DNA of 64,000 nucleotides from Cymodocea nodosa (taxonomy: Eukaryota > Streptophyta > Magnoliopsida > Alismatales > Cymodoceaceae), in assembly GCA_036874045.1 (NCBI GenBank), contig CM072335.1, forward strand, positions 17,677,501 to 17,741,500. The letters are read 5' to 3'. Made by a program: the position numbers and the translations under genes. This document shows positions 22,377-34,276 of this stretch, piece by piece. Under the pieces are notes generated by a model. It had not been told where the DNA came from. It worked only from the letters and a program-made list of their open reading frames with translations, and ran no database searches. Numbering within the stretch: the stretch's first letter is position 1; the number at the start of each line of letters is the position of its first letter.

Positions 22377-24611
22377 ATGGCTATTGGAAATGGTAATTTT
22401 TCTTTGTATGAAGGTCAAAATCTTAATCGTCCTCCTTTATTTGATGGAATACATTTTGAATATTGGAAATATAGGATGACAGTCTTTCTTCAAAGTATAG
22501 ATCATATGTTGTGGTTCATGATTTCTAAACCATATACTCTGTTAACTACCCCTTATAATACTAGGACAATTACTAAAAAAGAAAATGAAACTCTAAATGC
22601 TAAAGGCTTAAATATTTTATTTTGTGCATTGAGTTATGAATAGTTTAGTAAAGTGTCGACATATAAATCTACTTATGAGGTGTGGCATGCATTAGAAGTT
22701 TCACATGAAGGTACTTCTCAAGTTAAAGAGACTAAGATAAACATGTTAATTCATAAGTATGAACTGTTTAAGATGCATGAAGACGAAAGTATTTCTAAGA
22801 TGTTTTCCAGATTCCTTGATATCATAAACTCTTTAAAATGCTTAGGAAAGAATTTTGAACAAAAGAAATTGGTGAGGAAAATTCTTAGATCCCTAAGTTC
22901 TAAATGGTCTTAGAAAGTGACATCAATTGAAGAATCACGAGATTTAAATGTTTTTACTATAAATGAACTTATTGGAAACTTAATTGCTTATGAAGTTCAA
23001 TTAAATGATTCACTAAGTCACAACAAATTAAAAATGAAGAAAGAAATAGCCTTCGAAATTAATTCAGATTCTGATATATCTACTGATTCTAATGAGGATT
23101 TGATTTTGTTGACTAGGAAATTCAAGAAAGCATGGAAAGCTAGGAAACAACAAAGGAATAGGAATGAAAAACCCTCAACGTCAAAATCACTAAATGACAA
23201 AAATTCTTCATCCAAAAGGTATGTATGTTATAACTGCAAAAAACTTGGACATCTTTCTCCAGATTGTCCTATAAGGAAAAATGAAAAGCATAGTAGGACA
23301 AATCAGAAGAAGACGGCTAAGAAAACTCAGAAAAAGTTTTACAAGAAAAAGGCTTTGAAGGATAATTGGGATGACACGTCAGAAGAGTTTGAATCTGAGG
23401 AATTATCATCAAAATCTTCACATTCAGAAGAAGAACAAGAGTTAAAAGATGTTACTCATGTGTGCTTCATGGCAGATGAGTTTGAAGTAATATCTGATCC
23501 TGAAAGTCACTTAGATTTTAACTTTGATGAATTATTATGTGCTTGTCATGCATTATTACAAAAACTTAAAGTTTGTAAACTGGAAAATAAGAATATTAGA
23601 AATTCTTTGTCTATTTTGGAAGAAGAAAATTGTTTCTTGTCTACTACTTTAGAAAAGTTTAAATGTGATAATGAAAATCATGCTAGAGATTTGCATAAAT
23701 TTAGATTTAATGAAAGTGTTTTGCATGAACAAATACAGAATTCAAATGCTGAAAAATTAAAGATAGAGTTTGAAAATGAAATGTTGAGAAACAACATAAA
23801 TGATCTTGAATTAGAGATTGATAGATTAAAAATTAGTGAGCTAGATTTAAATTCTACCATTGAGAAATGGAATTTAAGTCAAACTAAGTTAGATAAACTA
23901 ATTAGTACCCCTGTAGTGTCATATAAATATGGCTTAGGATTTGATTATCCTAAATATTCTGAATCTCAAGCCAATAAAGGATTTATTAGTTGCAGTTCAA
24001 GTAAATCTAAGACTAAAATTTCTTTTATCATGAAACAAGGTAATAAATATATAGAAGTAGGTATTTCAACGGATGAATCATGCAGTAATAATATAAACCA
24101 ATGTGATTTATCTAAATATACTTCTAACATGACTATAAATGTTTCTAAAAATCTTGTTTCTTGTTCTAGAAATTCAGTCACTAATGTTTCAAAAATGTCA
24201 AACAACTGTAGTAAACTGAAAATTCAGAAATCTGAGCATGAAATTCAAAACTCAAGTGTTAGACCAATTAATCATTCTACATGTTCTTTATCTGAAAATT
24301 CTTGTGTAGAAAAAAAATTTGTATGTACTACAAATTCAAATACAAGTACAAAATCATGGTTTGAACTTACTAAAATGTATGAGCATGACCAAAATAAATT
24401 AACAACTGATAAAAATCAGCTTGGTCTTGGTTATACTACATCTGAAAACAAAAAGAATGATTATAAGAGCAATAATGCTATATGTAAGTATGATACAAAT
24501 GATAAATCAGTAGTACTTACAACTAATAAGAATGTAAATAATAATGTTAAACTGTTTTTAAACAAAAAGAAGAAATATGCGTTTAATGAACTTTGTCCTC
24601 AACAACATTAG
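22377..24611 (+). pseudogene. Gag of copia element B
   Basis: One reading frame runs from ATG 22377 to 24611 with only two stops (22641-22643, a Gln codon in H; and 22911-22913). Domains in order are a UBN2-like capsid part (about residues 20-180), the zinc knuckle CYNCKKLGHLSPDC at 23226-23267, a Lys-rich then acidic Ser/Glu stretch, a coiled coil of about 110 residues (23580-23870), the TKLDKLISTPVVSYKYGLGF linker (about 23880-23945), and a Ser/Asn-rich tail. About 745 codons is long for copia gag and fits Sireviruses. It would form the particle and bind RNA. Confidence 0.92.
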
Positions 24612-24641
24612 GTACCAAGAAAAAGTTTTTCTTAATTTGTT

Positions 24642-26215
24642 TTGCAGGAGGAAACAACATCAAATTGGATCTTGGATAGTGGAGCATCAAGTCACATGAC
24701 CGAACAGAAAAGTCTATTGAAAAATTTTACAAATACCAAGAAAGGAAATGTTACATTTGGAAACAAAAGCAAGGATAAAATCATAGGTATGAGAAATGTT
24801 CAGATAACTCCAACTTGTGTTATTTCGAATGTACTATATGTAGAAAACCTAGGATTTAATCTGTTGAGTGTTATAAAACTAACTGATAATGGATATTATG
24901 TATTATTTAAAGAAAATATATGCAAAATTATTGATAAAAGTACAAATGAACTTAAGTTTATTGTTAAAAGTAAAGGTTTTGTATGTATTTTATCTTTACC
25001 TTCTGGTGCAGTTGATTTAAATTCATGTTTGCTAGCTGAAACTAGCGATATATATCTATGGTATAGAAGGATTGAGCATATAAATATGAAATTGTTGCAT
25101 AAATTATCTAGAAAACATTTAGTGAGAGGTTTACCAAAAATTAAATACTCAAAGGATTTTATGTGTGATGCATGTGAGTTAGGTAAACTTCATAAAAACT
25201 CTTTTAAATCCAAAACTGATATATCAAGCAAGAGAGTCTTAGAACTTATACTTATGGATCTATTTGGACCAACAAGAATCATGAGTCTTGGTGGTAAACG
25301 GTGTGTATTTGTTTTAGTAGATGATTTCTCTAGACACACTTAGGTATATTTTCTAACATCTAAGACAGAAGTTTTTGAAAAATTTAAAATGTTTTGCAAT
25401 TTTGTTCAAAATGAACAAAGTGTCTTTGTTCAAAAACTCAGGAGTGATCATGATACTGAATTTGATAATGATCAAATGAATAATTACTGTATAGATCATG
25501 GCATTGATCACAGATTTTCTTTTCCAAGAACATCGTCTCAAAATGGTGTTGCTGAGAGAAAGAATAGATCACTTTAGGAAATGGCTAGAACTATGTTGAA
25601 TGAACATAATTTACCTTAAAATCTTTGGGCTGAAGTAGTGAATACAACTTGTTATGTTATTAATAGAAGTCATTTAAGACCCCTTGTTAATAAAACTCCT
25701 TTTGAAATTATGTTTGATAGTGTTCCAAAAATTTCCTATACGAAACCATTTGGCTACAAGTGTTTTATTCTTAATACTAAGGATAAAAAGGATAAATTTC
25801 AAGCCAAAGCAAATGAAGAAATTTTTGTAGGTTACTGTACTAGAAGTAAAGCCTATAGAGTATATAATAAGACTTCTAGAACTATTGAAGAAACCCTCCA
25901 TGTAAGCTTCAATGAAAATTCTTTTAGAAAATCTCAATCTAAAGTTGATAATGATGATATGATCAATTTTCCAAAAGAACTAGAGATCAATAGAGAGATT
26001 GAAGATTTATTTGAGAAAATCAAAAATATGAACATAAATGATCAAACGAATGATGAAAGTGGTGTACCTTCAGATATTGATGAGAATATTGAGAAAATCA
26101 GAGAAATTGGCGTTATTGTTCATCACATCCCATCACTCAAGTCATTGGTAATATTAATGAGGGAGTTAAAACTAGAGCTTCAGTAAATTTAAATAGTATG
26201 TGTATGTTTATTTCT
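24642..26215 (+). pseudogene. Protease and integrase of copia element B
   Basis: The protease active site D-S-G lies at 24675-24683 in WILDSGASSHMT. Integrase follows: the zinc module reads YLWYRRIEHIN then CDAC, so the first His is Tyr. The core has LILMDLFGPTRIM, SDHDTEFDND and GVAERKNRSL. Stops occur at 25341-25343 and at about 25575 and 25617. A one-base loss near 26098, relative to A, moves the rest of pol to another frame. With a changed zinc residue and broken frames this enzyme would not work. Confidence 0.9.
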
Positions 26216-27755
26216 ATGGTGGAACCAAAGAATATAGAAGAAGCATTGTCAAATGAAAATTTGATAGTGGCAATGCAAGAAGAACTAAATCAATTCATTA
26301 GAAATGATGTTTGGGAATTAGTCTCTCCACCAGAACATCAACCCATAATAGGTACAAAATAGATCTTTAGAAACAAAACTAATGAAACTGGTCAAATTAT
26401 AAGGAACAAAGCTAGATTAGTTGCACAAGGGTATACACAAGAAGAAGGACTAGATTATGATGAAACATTTGCTCCTGTGTCTAGGTTAGAAAGTAATATA
26501 GTATTATTGGCCTATGATTGTTATATGGATTTTAAATTATATCAAATGGATATCAAGAGTGCATTTCTAAATGGTTTAATTAATGAAGAAGTCTATGTAA
26601 AACAACCACCTGGATTTGAAGATATTAAAAATCCTGACTATGTGTATAAATTGAAGAAAGTCTTATATGGTTTGAAGCAAGCACCTAAATCGTGGTATGA
26701 AAGGTTATCTACTTTTCTAATAGAACAAGGTTATATCATGGGAAAAGTAGACCATACTCTATTTATCAAGAGAGATGATAAAGATTAGATTCTTGTTCAA
26801 ATGTATGTGGATGATATAATCTTTGGAGCAACTTCTGATATACTGATAAAAATATTTTCTGAAGAAATGGCTAGTTAGTTTGAAATGAGTATGATAGGAG
26901 AACTTTCATATTTTCTAAGACTTCAAATTAAGCAAATGGATAAATGTATATTTTTAAATCAGGAAAAATATATAGATGAAATGCTTAAGAAATTTAATTT
27001 TAATGATACAAGGATTCGAGGAACTCCTATGAGTACTTCTTTAAAGTTAGATATTGATGACATAGGAAAATCTATAGAACAAAGAAAATACAGAAGTATG
27101 ATTGGTTCTTTACTTTATTTAACAGCTAGTAGACCTGATATTATGTTTGCTATGTGCGCTTGTGCTAGATTTCAATCTAATCCTAAAGAATCACACTCAA
27201 TTGCTGTTAAAAGAATATTTAGATATATACAAGGACTAAAAACTTTAGTCTATATTATTCTAAGGATATTCAATAGATCTTATAGGATATACTGATGTTG
27301 ATTATGTAGGATCTAAATCTGATAGGAAAAGTACTAGTACTACATGTCAATTATTGGGAAATAATTTGGTGTCATGGTTTAGTAAAAAGCAAAACTATGT
27401 AGCACTTTCAACTACTGAAGCTGAATATATTGCTGCTGCACTGTGTTGCACTCAGATTCTATGGATAAGGCAAACTTTAGAAGATTTTGGATTATCTTAT
27501 GATACAACGGAGATTTATTGTGACAGTAGTTCAGCAATAAATCTTTCCAAAAATCTTGTATTACATTCTAGAGCAAAACATATAGAGGTTAAACATCATT
27601 TTCTAAGAGATAACGTAATTAAAAGAAAAATTAAATTAGAATTCGTGTCTAGTAAAAATCAATTAGCTGATATATTTACAAAACCTCTAGATGAAAATAC
27701 ATTCTGCAACATAAGGTTAAATTTGGGTATTTGTAGGCTATGTGATGTGTAAAAT
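26216..27755 (+). pseudogene. Reverse transcriptase and RNase H of copia element B
   Basis: RT begins around VEPKNIEEALSNENLIVAMQ. It includes YQMDIKSAFLNGLINEEVYV, YGLKQAPKSWYERL and the catalytic YVDD at 26804-26815. Stops lie at about 26359, 26786 and 26876. A one-base loss near 27235, relative to J, shifts the frame before RNase H. RNase H (27354-27752) has ALSTTEAEYIAAAL and EIYCDSSSAINLSKN, and ends with LADIFTKPLDEN. Domain order (protease, integrase, RT, RNase H) is that of Ty1/copia. Confidence 0.93.
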
Positions 27756-27839
27756 GCTTAGACTCCACAAAAGATAAATTTTGTTGATGATGTTGTTCAC
27801 CTCATAGATGTTATATACTTATCATAAATATCTAAGTAA

Positions 27840-28860
27840 TATCTAAACTGCTACTTAAGATACTATGTATTTATGTAAAATTATAGTAGTATCTTGTTGA
27901 TTTTACGTATTTTGTCAAATTTAATGGTTTTCAAAATTTTAAGTGGAAGTGTAAATGAAAAACATTAAATACTTCTGAAATTTTGATTAAGTGATTTTCT
28001 TTGGATCAATGAAAATACATATGATCATGCATGAAATTGACTTGATTGATTAAACTTGTAGAATAATTTATATGTAAATCATCTTAAACTACTAATCAAA
28101 AGTATGAGCTTATCGAAACTGATTCATATTTTCAGTAAAATCATAGACGTAAAAATTGTATGAGATTTGTGTTTTATTGCATCTGTATTAATGGAATACA
28201 TATATACTATGCTTAAAATGAAAAAGTGCTTACAAAGTAAAAATCTTTGAGAGTTTATTGATCAGTTTGATCATGAGCCTTTAGTACTTGAGCAGATAGG
28301 TATGTAAGGATTGTTGTCCTAAAAAAGGATTCTTTAAATTTGGCAACCTAAATTCCTGATCAGATCTGGGATTGTTGATTGAATGCTCATTACACGGGTA
28401 CATTAGAAAGCTAACAAGCATCAGTATGATTCAAACTTTTCAAACTAACTTTTAAAGAAAATTGTCAATATTTACTATTTTGAAAAGAAAAAAGTTGTTT
28501 CATTGATTACAGATATCTTTGAATCAAATATAGTTTCTACCAATATGACTACTGATTAGTTGAATCAAAATTAGTACTTTTGAAATGTTTAGTTGAGATA
28601 CATTTTTTTATTCTCCTTTAGTTAATCATATTAAGTTTAAAGGTATGTTTTGATTCATATACGATTGGAATTGATTCTTGAAATCATTTTTTGATGAATT
28701 AAGGACGACAGAAATTTTTTGAAAAGAGAATTTAAAGTGTAGCTATAATTAACATCTATTTTGTAGAAATATATTTTGTATGTTATTGAATATATTTGAA
28801 GTATATTTGTAGGGGGAGGATTAACAATGTCCAAAACAGATTAATATAATTTAGAATACA
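27840..28860 (+). repeat. Non-coding block shared by copia B and Athila E/F
   Basis: No coding frame is present. By eye this stretch is collinear with the reverse complement of 42230-43230 (F) and 48590-49620 (E), which lie just inside the Athila 3' LTRs. Landmarks in order are the TAGAATGATTTACATGTAAATC-like part, TGAGATTTGTGTTTTATTGC, AGTTTATTGAT..TTTGATCA, AGGTATGTAAGGATTGTTG, and GGAGGATT..ACAATGT. The first part (to 28010) also survives in J at 10913-11165. A PPT-like AGGGGGAGGA occurs at 28811. Confidence 0.75.
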
Positions 28861-29340
28861 AATCTTGGTTAATCTGAGTTTAGTCTTCTTAAAATCTTGC
28901 TGAAATAATTAAATAGACAAACAAACTATTTTAGAGTCATAAAAAGAATATTAGAATTGTTTACAATGTTCTCAAGATGATGTTATAAATGTTAAGTTAT
29001 AGCTTATGTGATGTGTTCAAAACATTTAAGTTGAAAGCATCCGAAACTTATTTTTGGTAAAGTGTACTAACTAAACGTTATGTTATGTAAGGTAATGTGC
29101 AAAACTACATCTAGACAGTGTTTTACTCGCTAGGTTAGTTAACTCAACGAGTTATGATTAAATATTTCGGATCCTTGATTGAATAAACTATATTCAATAT
29201 TCATTTAAAATCCAAACCCGACTTATACACGTTGAATTAGTCGCCTAAAAACCCTATTTAAGCACTTATTTCACTAGCACTTAGGTTACTCGTAAACTTT
29301 GTCTGAAAATCTTTCTTGCTTGTTCCTGTTACAACCTACG
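28861..29340 (+). other. Spacer before env-like ORF of element B
   Basis: No gene is visible. It contains the LTR-type words CTCAACGAGTTATG and TTTCGGATCC at about 29140-29175 and TTATTTCACTAGCACTT shortly before the env-like ATG. Confidence 0.6.
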
Positions 29341-31345
29341 ATGATGGTCTCCAAATTCTACAAGGGTCGTGGCAGAGGAAAAGGCAAAAGTAGAGGAGAT
29401 AAAGGAAAAGCTATAGAGCATGATGAAGTCAGACGTGCTTGGTTTAAGAAAATTTTGTAAGTTGACAAAAGGTTAGCAGAAATTTATAGTGATTACTTCT
29501 TTTTTGAAGAAATACTAGATGAAGTTAGACAAGAACTTCAAAATATAGATGCCAGTATTAAGTACATGGGGATTCAAAGTAAATATGATAGGGAATACAA
29601 AATGAAATGTGCTGAAATTGCATTTTTAGAACAATATGCTAAATATTTGGAAAAAGGTGTAGGTACATCAACTAGAATTCCTTAAATACCTATAAAGAGT
29701 ACAAGATTACATGCATTTGAGGAAGAGCATGAATTAGCTTTCCCTACTCTTTTGTATTCAAAAGAAGTAGAATCAAATATTGCTGTTGATAAAGAAAAAG
29801 TTGAAAGTTTTCAAAAGGCTATAGCAATAGAAAGTGCCTTTGAAGAACTAAAGTAGAAAACTTTTATGGAGTAATTTGAAAAGAAAAAAAAATACTTGAA
29901 GAGGAGAAACAGAAATGTTATAGAAGAAGGAAAATTAGAAAAATTATGTCTAAGGAAACAAAGTCTACTATAAAAGGAAAATCAGATGAGCATTTATTTC
30001 CTAAAGGCAATGTATGTCTAGACATTGTACCTTTTAATGCATCTAAAAAACTCATCAGTTCCGAGCATACAGAGACTGATAAAGATAATGAGACTTTATT
30101 TTCTCTTGGTAGAAAACTTGAGAAGAAATCCAAGTCAAATATGAGCTCAAGTTTTTCTATTAGTTTAAGTCCTGATGATGTAGAAATTGAAAAATCAGAG
30201 CATCAGGCAACTGACATTGAACAAGTTATTGTAGATATAATTAACAATGTTGAGGCAGTAACTAGTTCACAAGCTGAATTGTCTAGAGTAGTAGAAAAAT
30301 TGAAAAAGTTAAGACTCTAGAAGAGCTAAACGTCAACCAGCCTTCTTTAGAATCTATAGAAGCAGAGTTTGAGAATTCATAGCATGTATTAATGAAAATA
30401 TCTGTTGAACAAAATGAGCAATTTCAGACAAATACACTAGCTGTAGAATTTCTAAAATCTTCAGAGTTTATTTCATCTTAGTAAACTCTGAATCATGGCT
30501 TCAGGTATCACCTTCTATGTGTACAGTATTAAAAATTCAAGGTAATTCAATTCATTTTAGATCAGAAGAAGCATTGCAGAAATACAATAATCTAATTACA
30601 TGTCAGATTCTGCATGCTCGTCCAATAAAATTTAGAAATTTAATGGAAATAAAAGATCAATTTGAGTTTCAAGGCCTCATTCAATTCTTGCCAGTTAAAA
30701 CGAAATGGAAGCAATACAAAGAGCTTATTGTAGCTTTCTATAGCAATCTGGTCAAGAATGAACATATACTGAAAACTCAAATAAATCAACAAGAGTTGAT
30801 ATTGTCTCCTGAGTTAATTTTGAAATTTTGGGATAAAAGAATGAAGGTGTTGTTGTATCTAATAGATTTGACATGATTCTACAATTGGAATGGAACATTC
30901 AATCTTTATCAAAAATTCCAGATGTATATACTAAGCTAAGATAAATGGAAAATCTGAATGCAGAGGCAAAGTTTATTGCAAATATATTGCGTGCCAATTT
31001 ATTTCAGAGAGTCAAACACAATATGGAAGTCAGTAGAAGTTGTTTATATGCAACTTGTGGCCTGCTGAATAGAATTCAAATCAATTGGTTTGATGTTTTC
31101 ACTTCTCAACTATAGCATATGAGTTAAAAGTTATTTTATGGTGATGTTGTATGTAGACTCATTGCAAGCCAATTGAATTTATCTGACTAGCCCTCTGAAA
31201 CTAAAGGCATGAGAGCTTTTAGTATAAAAGATTTGCAAAAATTCCAAAACATGCATCAACCTCAACGACAACAACAACAACCTAATTGTATAGAACATAT
31301 ACAACCACAATAGCCAAGTTATTCAGTTCAAGCAGAACAACAACC
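29341..31345 (+). pseudogene. Env-like accessory ORF of element B, N-terminal part
   Basis: ATG 29341 starts MMVSKFYKGRGRGKGKSRG, a basic Gly/Arg/Lys N-terminus. Then come EIYSDYFFFEEILDEVRQEL, an acidic Ser-rich region, and a central domain from about 30540 (RPIKFRNLMEIKDQFEFQGL, AFYSNLVKNEH, ILSPELILKF). Further on are EVSRSCLYATC, INWFDVF, KLFYGDVVC, and a Gln-rich end near 31270-31345. Stops and shifts are frequent, many at former Gln codons. Sireviruses often carry a post-pol env-like ORF. This one is collinear with the ORF in Athila-type E, and its central part resembles the 'putative plant transposon protein' family. Element C interrupts it at 31346. No clear signal peptide or membrane segment is visible. 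Confidence 0.75.
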
Positions 31346-32033
31346 TGTTTAGAATGAAAAAGTGCATATTATTAACGGTTAAATGATGCTTAATTGCATA
31401 ATATTTAGCTTATCATATGAGAATTAAGCCATTATGTTATAATTACACTGTTATATGCTTTAATTGAAGAATCTGCTTAATTTTGGGGAATTAATGTCAA
31501 TTTAGTACATTTCTGAGCTGTCAGTAAGTTGTAGGCTGTGAAATTCTTAAGTATCCGAATTTTCTGATATTTTGGACAGTTATGTTTAACATACCGAACA
31601 TATTTCAGACAGTTATGTTTAACAGACCGAACATGTCGGATAATTATGTTTATATTACCGAACAGCTATGTTTTGAAAGAATATTTTATTATTTCCAGAA
31701 GTACACGTGTCGAATCCATAATGCATGACTTAAGTGAACTTTCGGTGAGTTATCTATAACTATCCGAAATTGCAGTTGGGCATCAGACAGTTATATGTGT
31801 AACCCTTCGAAATCTCTTTTTATTTATAAAATAGCTGTGGACACATGTCATGTTCTGGTAAAGTGACTTAAGTGGACTTTCGGTGAGTTAGCTATAACTA
31901 TCTAAAATGCATCTGAGCATCAGATAGTTAGACCTGTAACTCTCCGAAATGGGTATTTTATTATTAAACTACTGCTGACATGTGTCGAGATCTGGTAGAT
32001 TTACTTAAGTTATATATCGGTGAGTTAGTTGTA

Positions 32034-32160
32034 ACTATCCGAAATGCATTTGAGCATCGGATAGTTAAGTTTATAACTATCCGAAATGCATCTGAGCATC
32101 GGATAGTTAAGTTTATAAGTATCCGAAATACACCTGAGCATCGGATAGTTAAATTTATGC
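32034..32160 (+). repeat. Tandem 42-base hairpin repeats in Athila LTR
   Basis: Three tandem units carry the inverted pair AACTATCCGA ... TCGGATAGTT around a 14-base loop (AATGCATCTGAGCA in the middle unit). Because 42 is divisible by three, the antisense reads as a 14-residue protein repeat, which is an artefact. A related array is in the E 5' LTR at about 62829-62958. Confidence 0.82.
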
Positions 32161-32382
32161 ACGTGTTTTATAGTTAAATCAACAAAAAAAGTCCGTTGAG
32201 TTATCTGTAACTCCACAGACTATTTATTTTCTAATATGCCATTATAGTGGTTGTAGAAACAGGACAGTTGGAAGAAAAACTACGATTGCATGTATTGCGC
32301 AGGGAGAAGAAATCATCGCCGTTGATATGAATGAAGGAAATCCAACCGATCATTCAAGTAGAAGTAGTTACTACTGAAAAAA

Positions 32383-32390
32383 TATAAAAG
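32383..32390 (+). promoter_or_regulatory. TATA box in LTR of element C
   Basis: TATAAAAG, conserved at the same place in the LTRs of E (62593-62600 and 45890-45897, minus strand) and F (41107-41114, minus strand), is the likely promoter core. Confidence 0.55.
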
Positions 32391-33588
32391 AAAAGAAGAA
32401 AAAGAAGTGCGTGTGTGATCGATGGACGACTACTGTATACAGAGGAGGAGCACCGAGCTTTCTACAGACAGTATCGGCGATTCTCCGAAGTATCACACCA
32501 ACCATCGTTACCACCACCATATCCACCATAATCACCAACCATCGGAGGTTTGTGAGAATACTTTCTTGATGTCGGGTCGATTCCGAGCCAAACACAGTGC
32601 CTGACAACCACTGTAAGGAGTGATTGCGTCGCGGGAAGAGAAGCCATTTTCACCAAGCGCCGACTCATATTTCAGGAGATCATAAAGCTTTTAGCCTTGG
32701 CTTCAGGTTGATGCCTGTATGCTGAAGAGAAGATTATCTTGCAATTCTGGACTCACGATTCTATAGGGAGAGGAGACAGAATTGTAAGTGGTTTAATTTT
32801 CAGTGGTGTAATCGCATTGCAAGTAGTGTCAGAAGTATTTACTGTCGAGTGAGATTACTTTACTTTTCACCTTTCGCCCATTTCCATGTTCATATTAAAA
32901 CAAAAATACCAAAAATAATTTATCTATGTTTGTATGTTGTATTTGAGTGTTGTATTGTGATTAATGTTATCTTTGTTAGTGTTGTAATTGTTTTATGTTT
33001 GTTTTAGTTTTACAGTTTACTGAAATTGGTTCGTTCAAAAGACTTAAGGATTTTAATGGTTACTGTTTAAATTATCTGAATGTTAGTATTGCTTAATGAT
33101 AAATCTAGTGTTTACTAACATTAAAGAGCTTAATTGATGTTATTTACAATCTATGGAATTGCCCAATAGTTCACCAAATTCCTCTGTAAATAGCAGTATT
33201 AAAAGGAAAAGACAGGCTCATGGAGTTAACTTAAGTCCACGAGGTTAGTCCGTTGAGTTAGCCATAACTCAACGAACTTTATCCGTTGAGTTAACTATAA
33301 TTCAACAGAGAGCTTATTGAATGTATAAATTTGATTGTTAACAAACAGACAATTCTAAACTTTTCAGCAATTCCTTGTGGGATCAACCTGTACTTGCACA
33401 CTGATATAGTAGACACTGTGCATTTGCAGTTAAAGTACAAATTGAAATTAATATTTAAATTGTATTAAAGGTTGTTTGTTTACTTCTAAAAGAAAGAATA
33501 GGCATAAAGATAAATTAACTAAGTAAAAACAGAAGTAACAAATCTAAATTTTTCTGGTGTAGTGTTGGGAAAACACAAACAAGTTTTA

Positions 33589-33606
33589 TGGCGCCGTTGT
33601 CGGGGA
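33589..33606 (+). other. Primer-binding site, element C (tRNA-Asp)
   Basis: TGGCGCCGTTGTCGGGGA follows the LTR after a seven-base spacer. It matches the complement of plant tRNA-Asp with one mismatch, as is usual for Athila elements. Confidence 0.88.
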
Positions 33607-33745
33607 ATTGAATTGAATTAAATTAAATTGACTAGAATTGAATTGAATTAAATTGACTAGAATTGAATTGAATTAATATAAGCAACTGTTAGAGCTGTTT
33701 TGTTTTAATAGCCAGAGTTGTGTGTTTTCTTCTGTAATTGAGAAT

Positions 33746-34240
33746 ATGGCATATGCTTATGCTCAAAGATTTCTAAAACCTGTAATTAGCATATGTGAAT
33801 TCTACAATTCTGAAGGACATGACATATCTGAATGTTTGAAACTAAGATGTTTACAAATGGTTAGATCCCATGAACAACAAATGAATTATCCTCAATACAA
33901 TAGAGCCGAGTATGAAAATCCTATAGTTTACCCAACTGATGGTCAGTATAGAATGTGTAATATATTGAGAGACACGAAAGTTTGGGATAGGTATGACAGA
34001 CTAGAGCGTAGTATAGAGCAAAACCTTGACAAACTAGAATACTTTATGTGTCAGCAACAAGAAGTCAACCAATTAAATTATAAGGAAGCATATTCAGAAC
34101 CTAAAATGGATATAATTTACGAAATTGAAAAAACCATAATGAAAATTGATCAAAAATTGAGTGCAATGAAATTAGATGATCTAGAAAGAAAACTAAAAGC
34201 ATTAGACAAATATACAATGAAAATACAAGTTATGCAATAG
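33746..34240 (+). pseudogene. Gag C-terminal (zinc-knuckle) ORF of element C
   Basis: The first ATG after the primer-binding site (33746, MAYAYAQRFLKP) opens a 165-codon frame. It has no gag capsid-like domain; it starts almost at a degenerate zinc knuckle, CEFYNSEGHDISEC, where the second Cys of CX2CX4HX4C is Tyr. A coiled-coil-prone part rich in Lys/Asp/Leu follows (YDRLERSIEQNLDKLEYF). Element E has the same arrangement at 61249. In usual Athila elements the main gag domain would lie between the primer site and the knuckle; here only about 140 bases separate them. Confidence 0.75.
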
Positions 34241-34276
34241 GACAATGAAAATTATAATGTTATAAACCTGCATAAA

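Larger units (their letters stand above)
31346..33581 (+). repeat. 5' LTR of Athila-like element C
   Basis: The LTR runs from TGTTTAGAATGAAAAAGTGC to AAACACAAACA, about 2236 bases. The first part is dense in TAACTATCCGAAA/TTTCGGATAGTTA pairs and CACGTG or CATGTG cores, and the second in CGTTGAGTTA words (33240-33310). It is homologous to the E and F LTRs. It has the same word set as the copia LTRs. Confidence 0.9.

Noticed and set aside
32025-32216. Minus-strand ORF with 14-residue repeats, and a similar one at 62769-62960
   Set aside because: The repeats come from 42-base tandem hairpins in the LTR; the frame stays open because 42 is a multiple of three.
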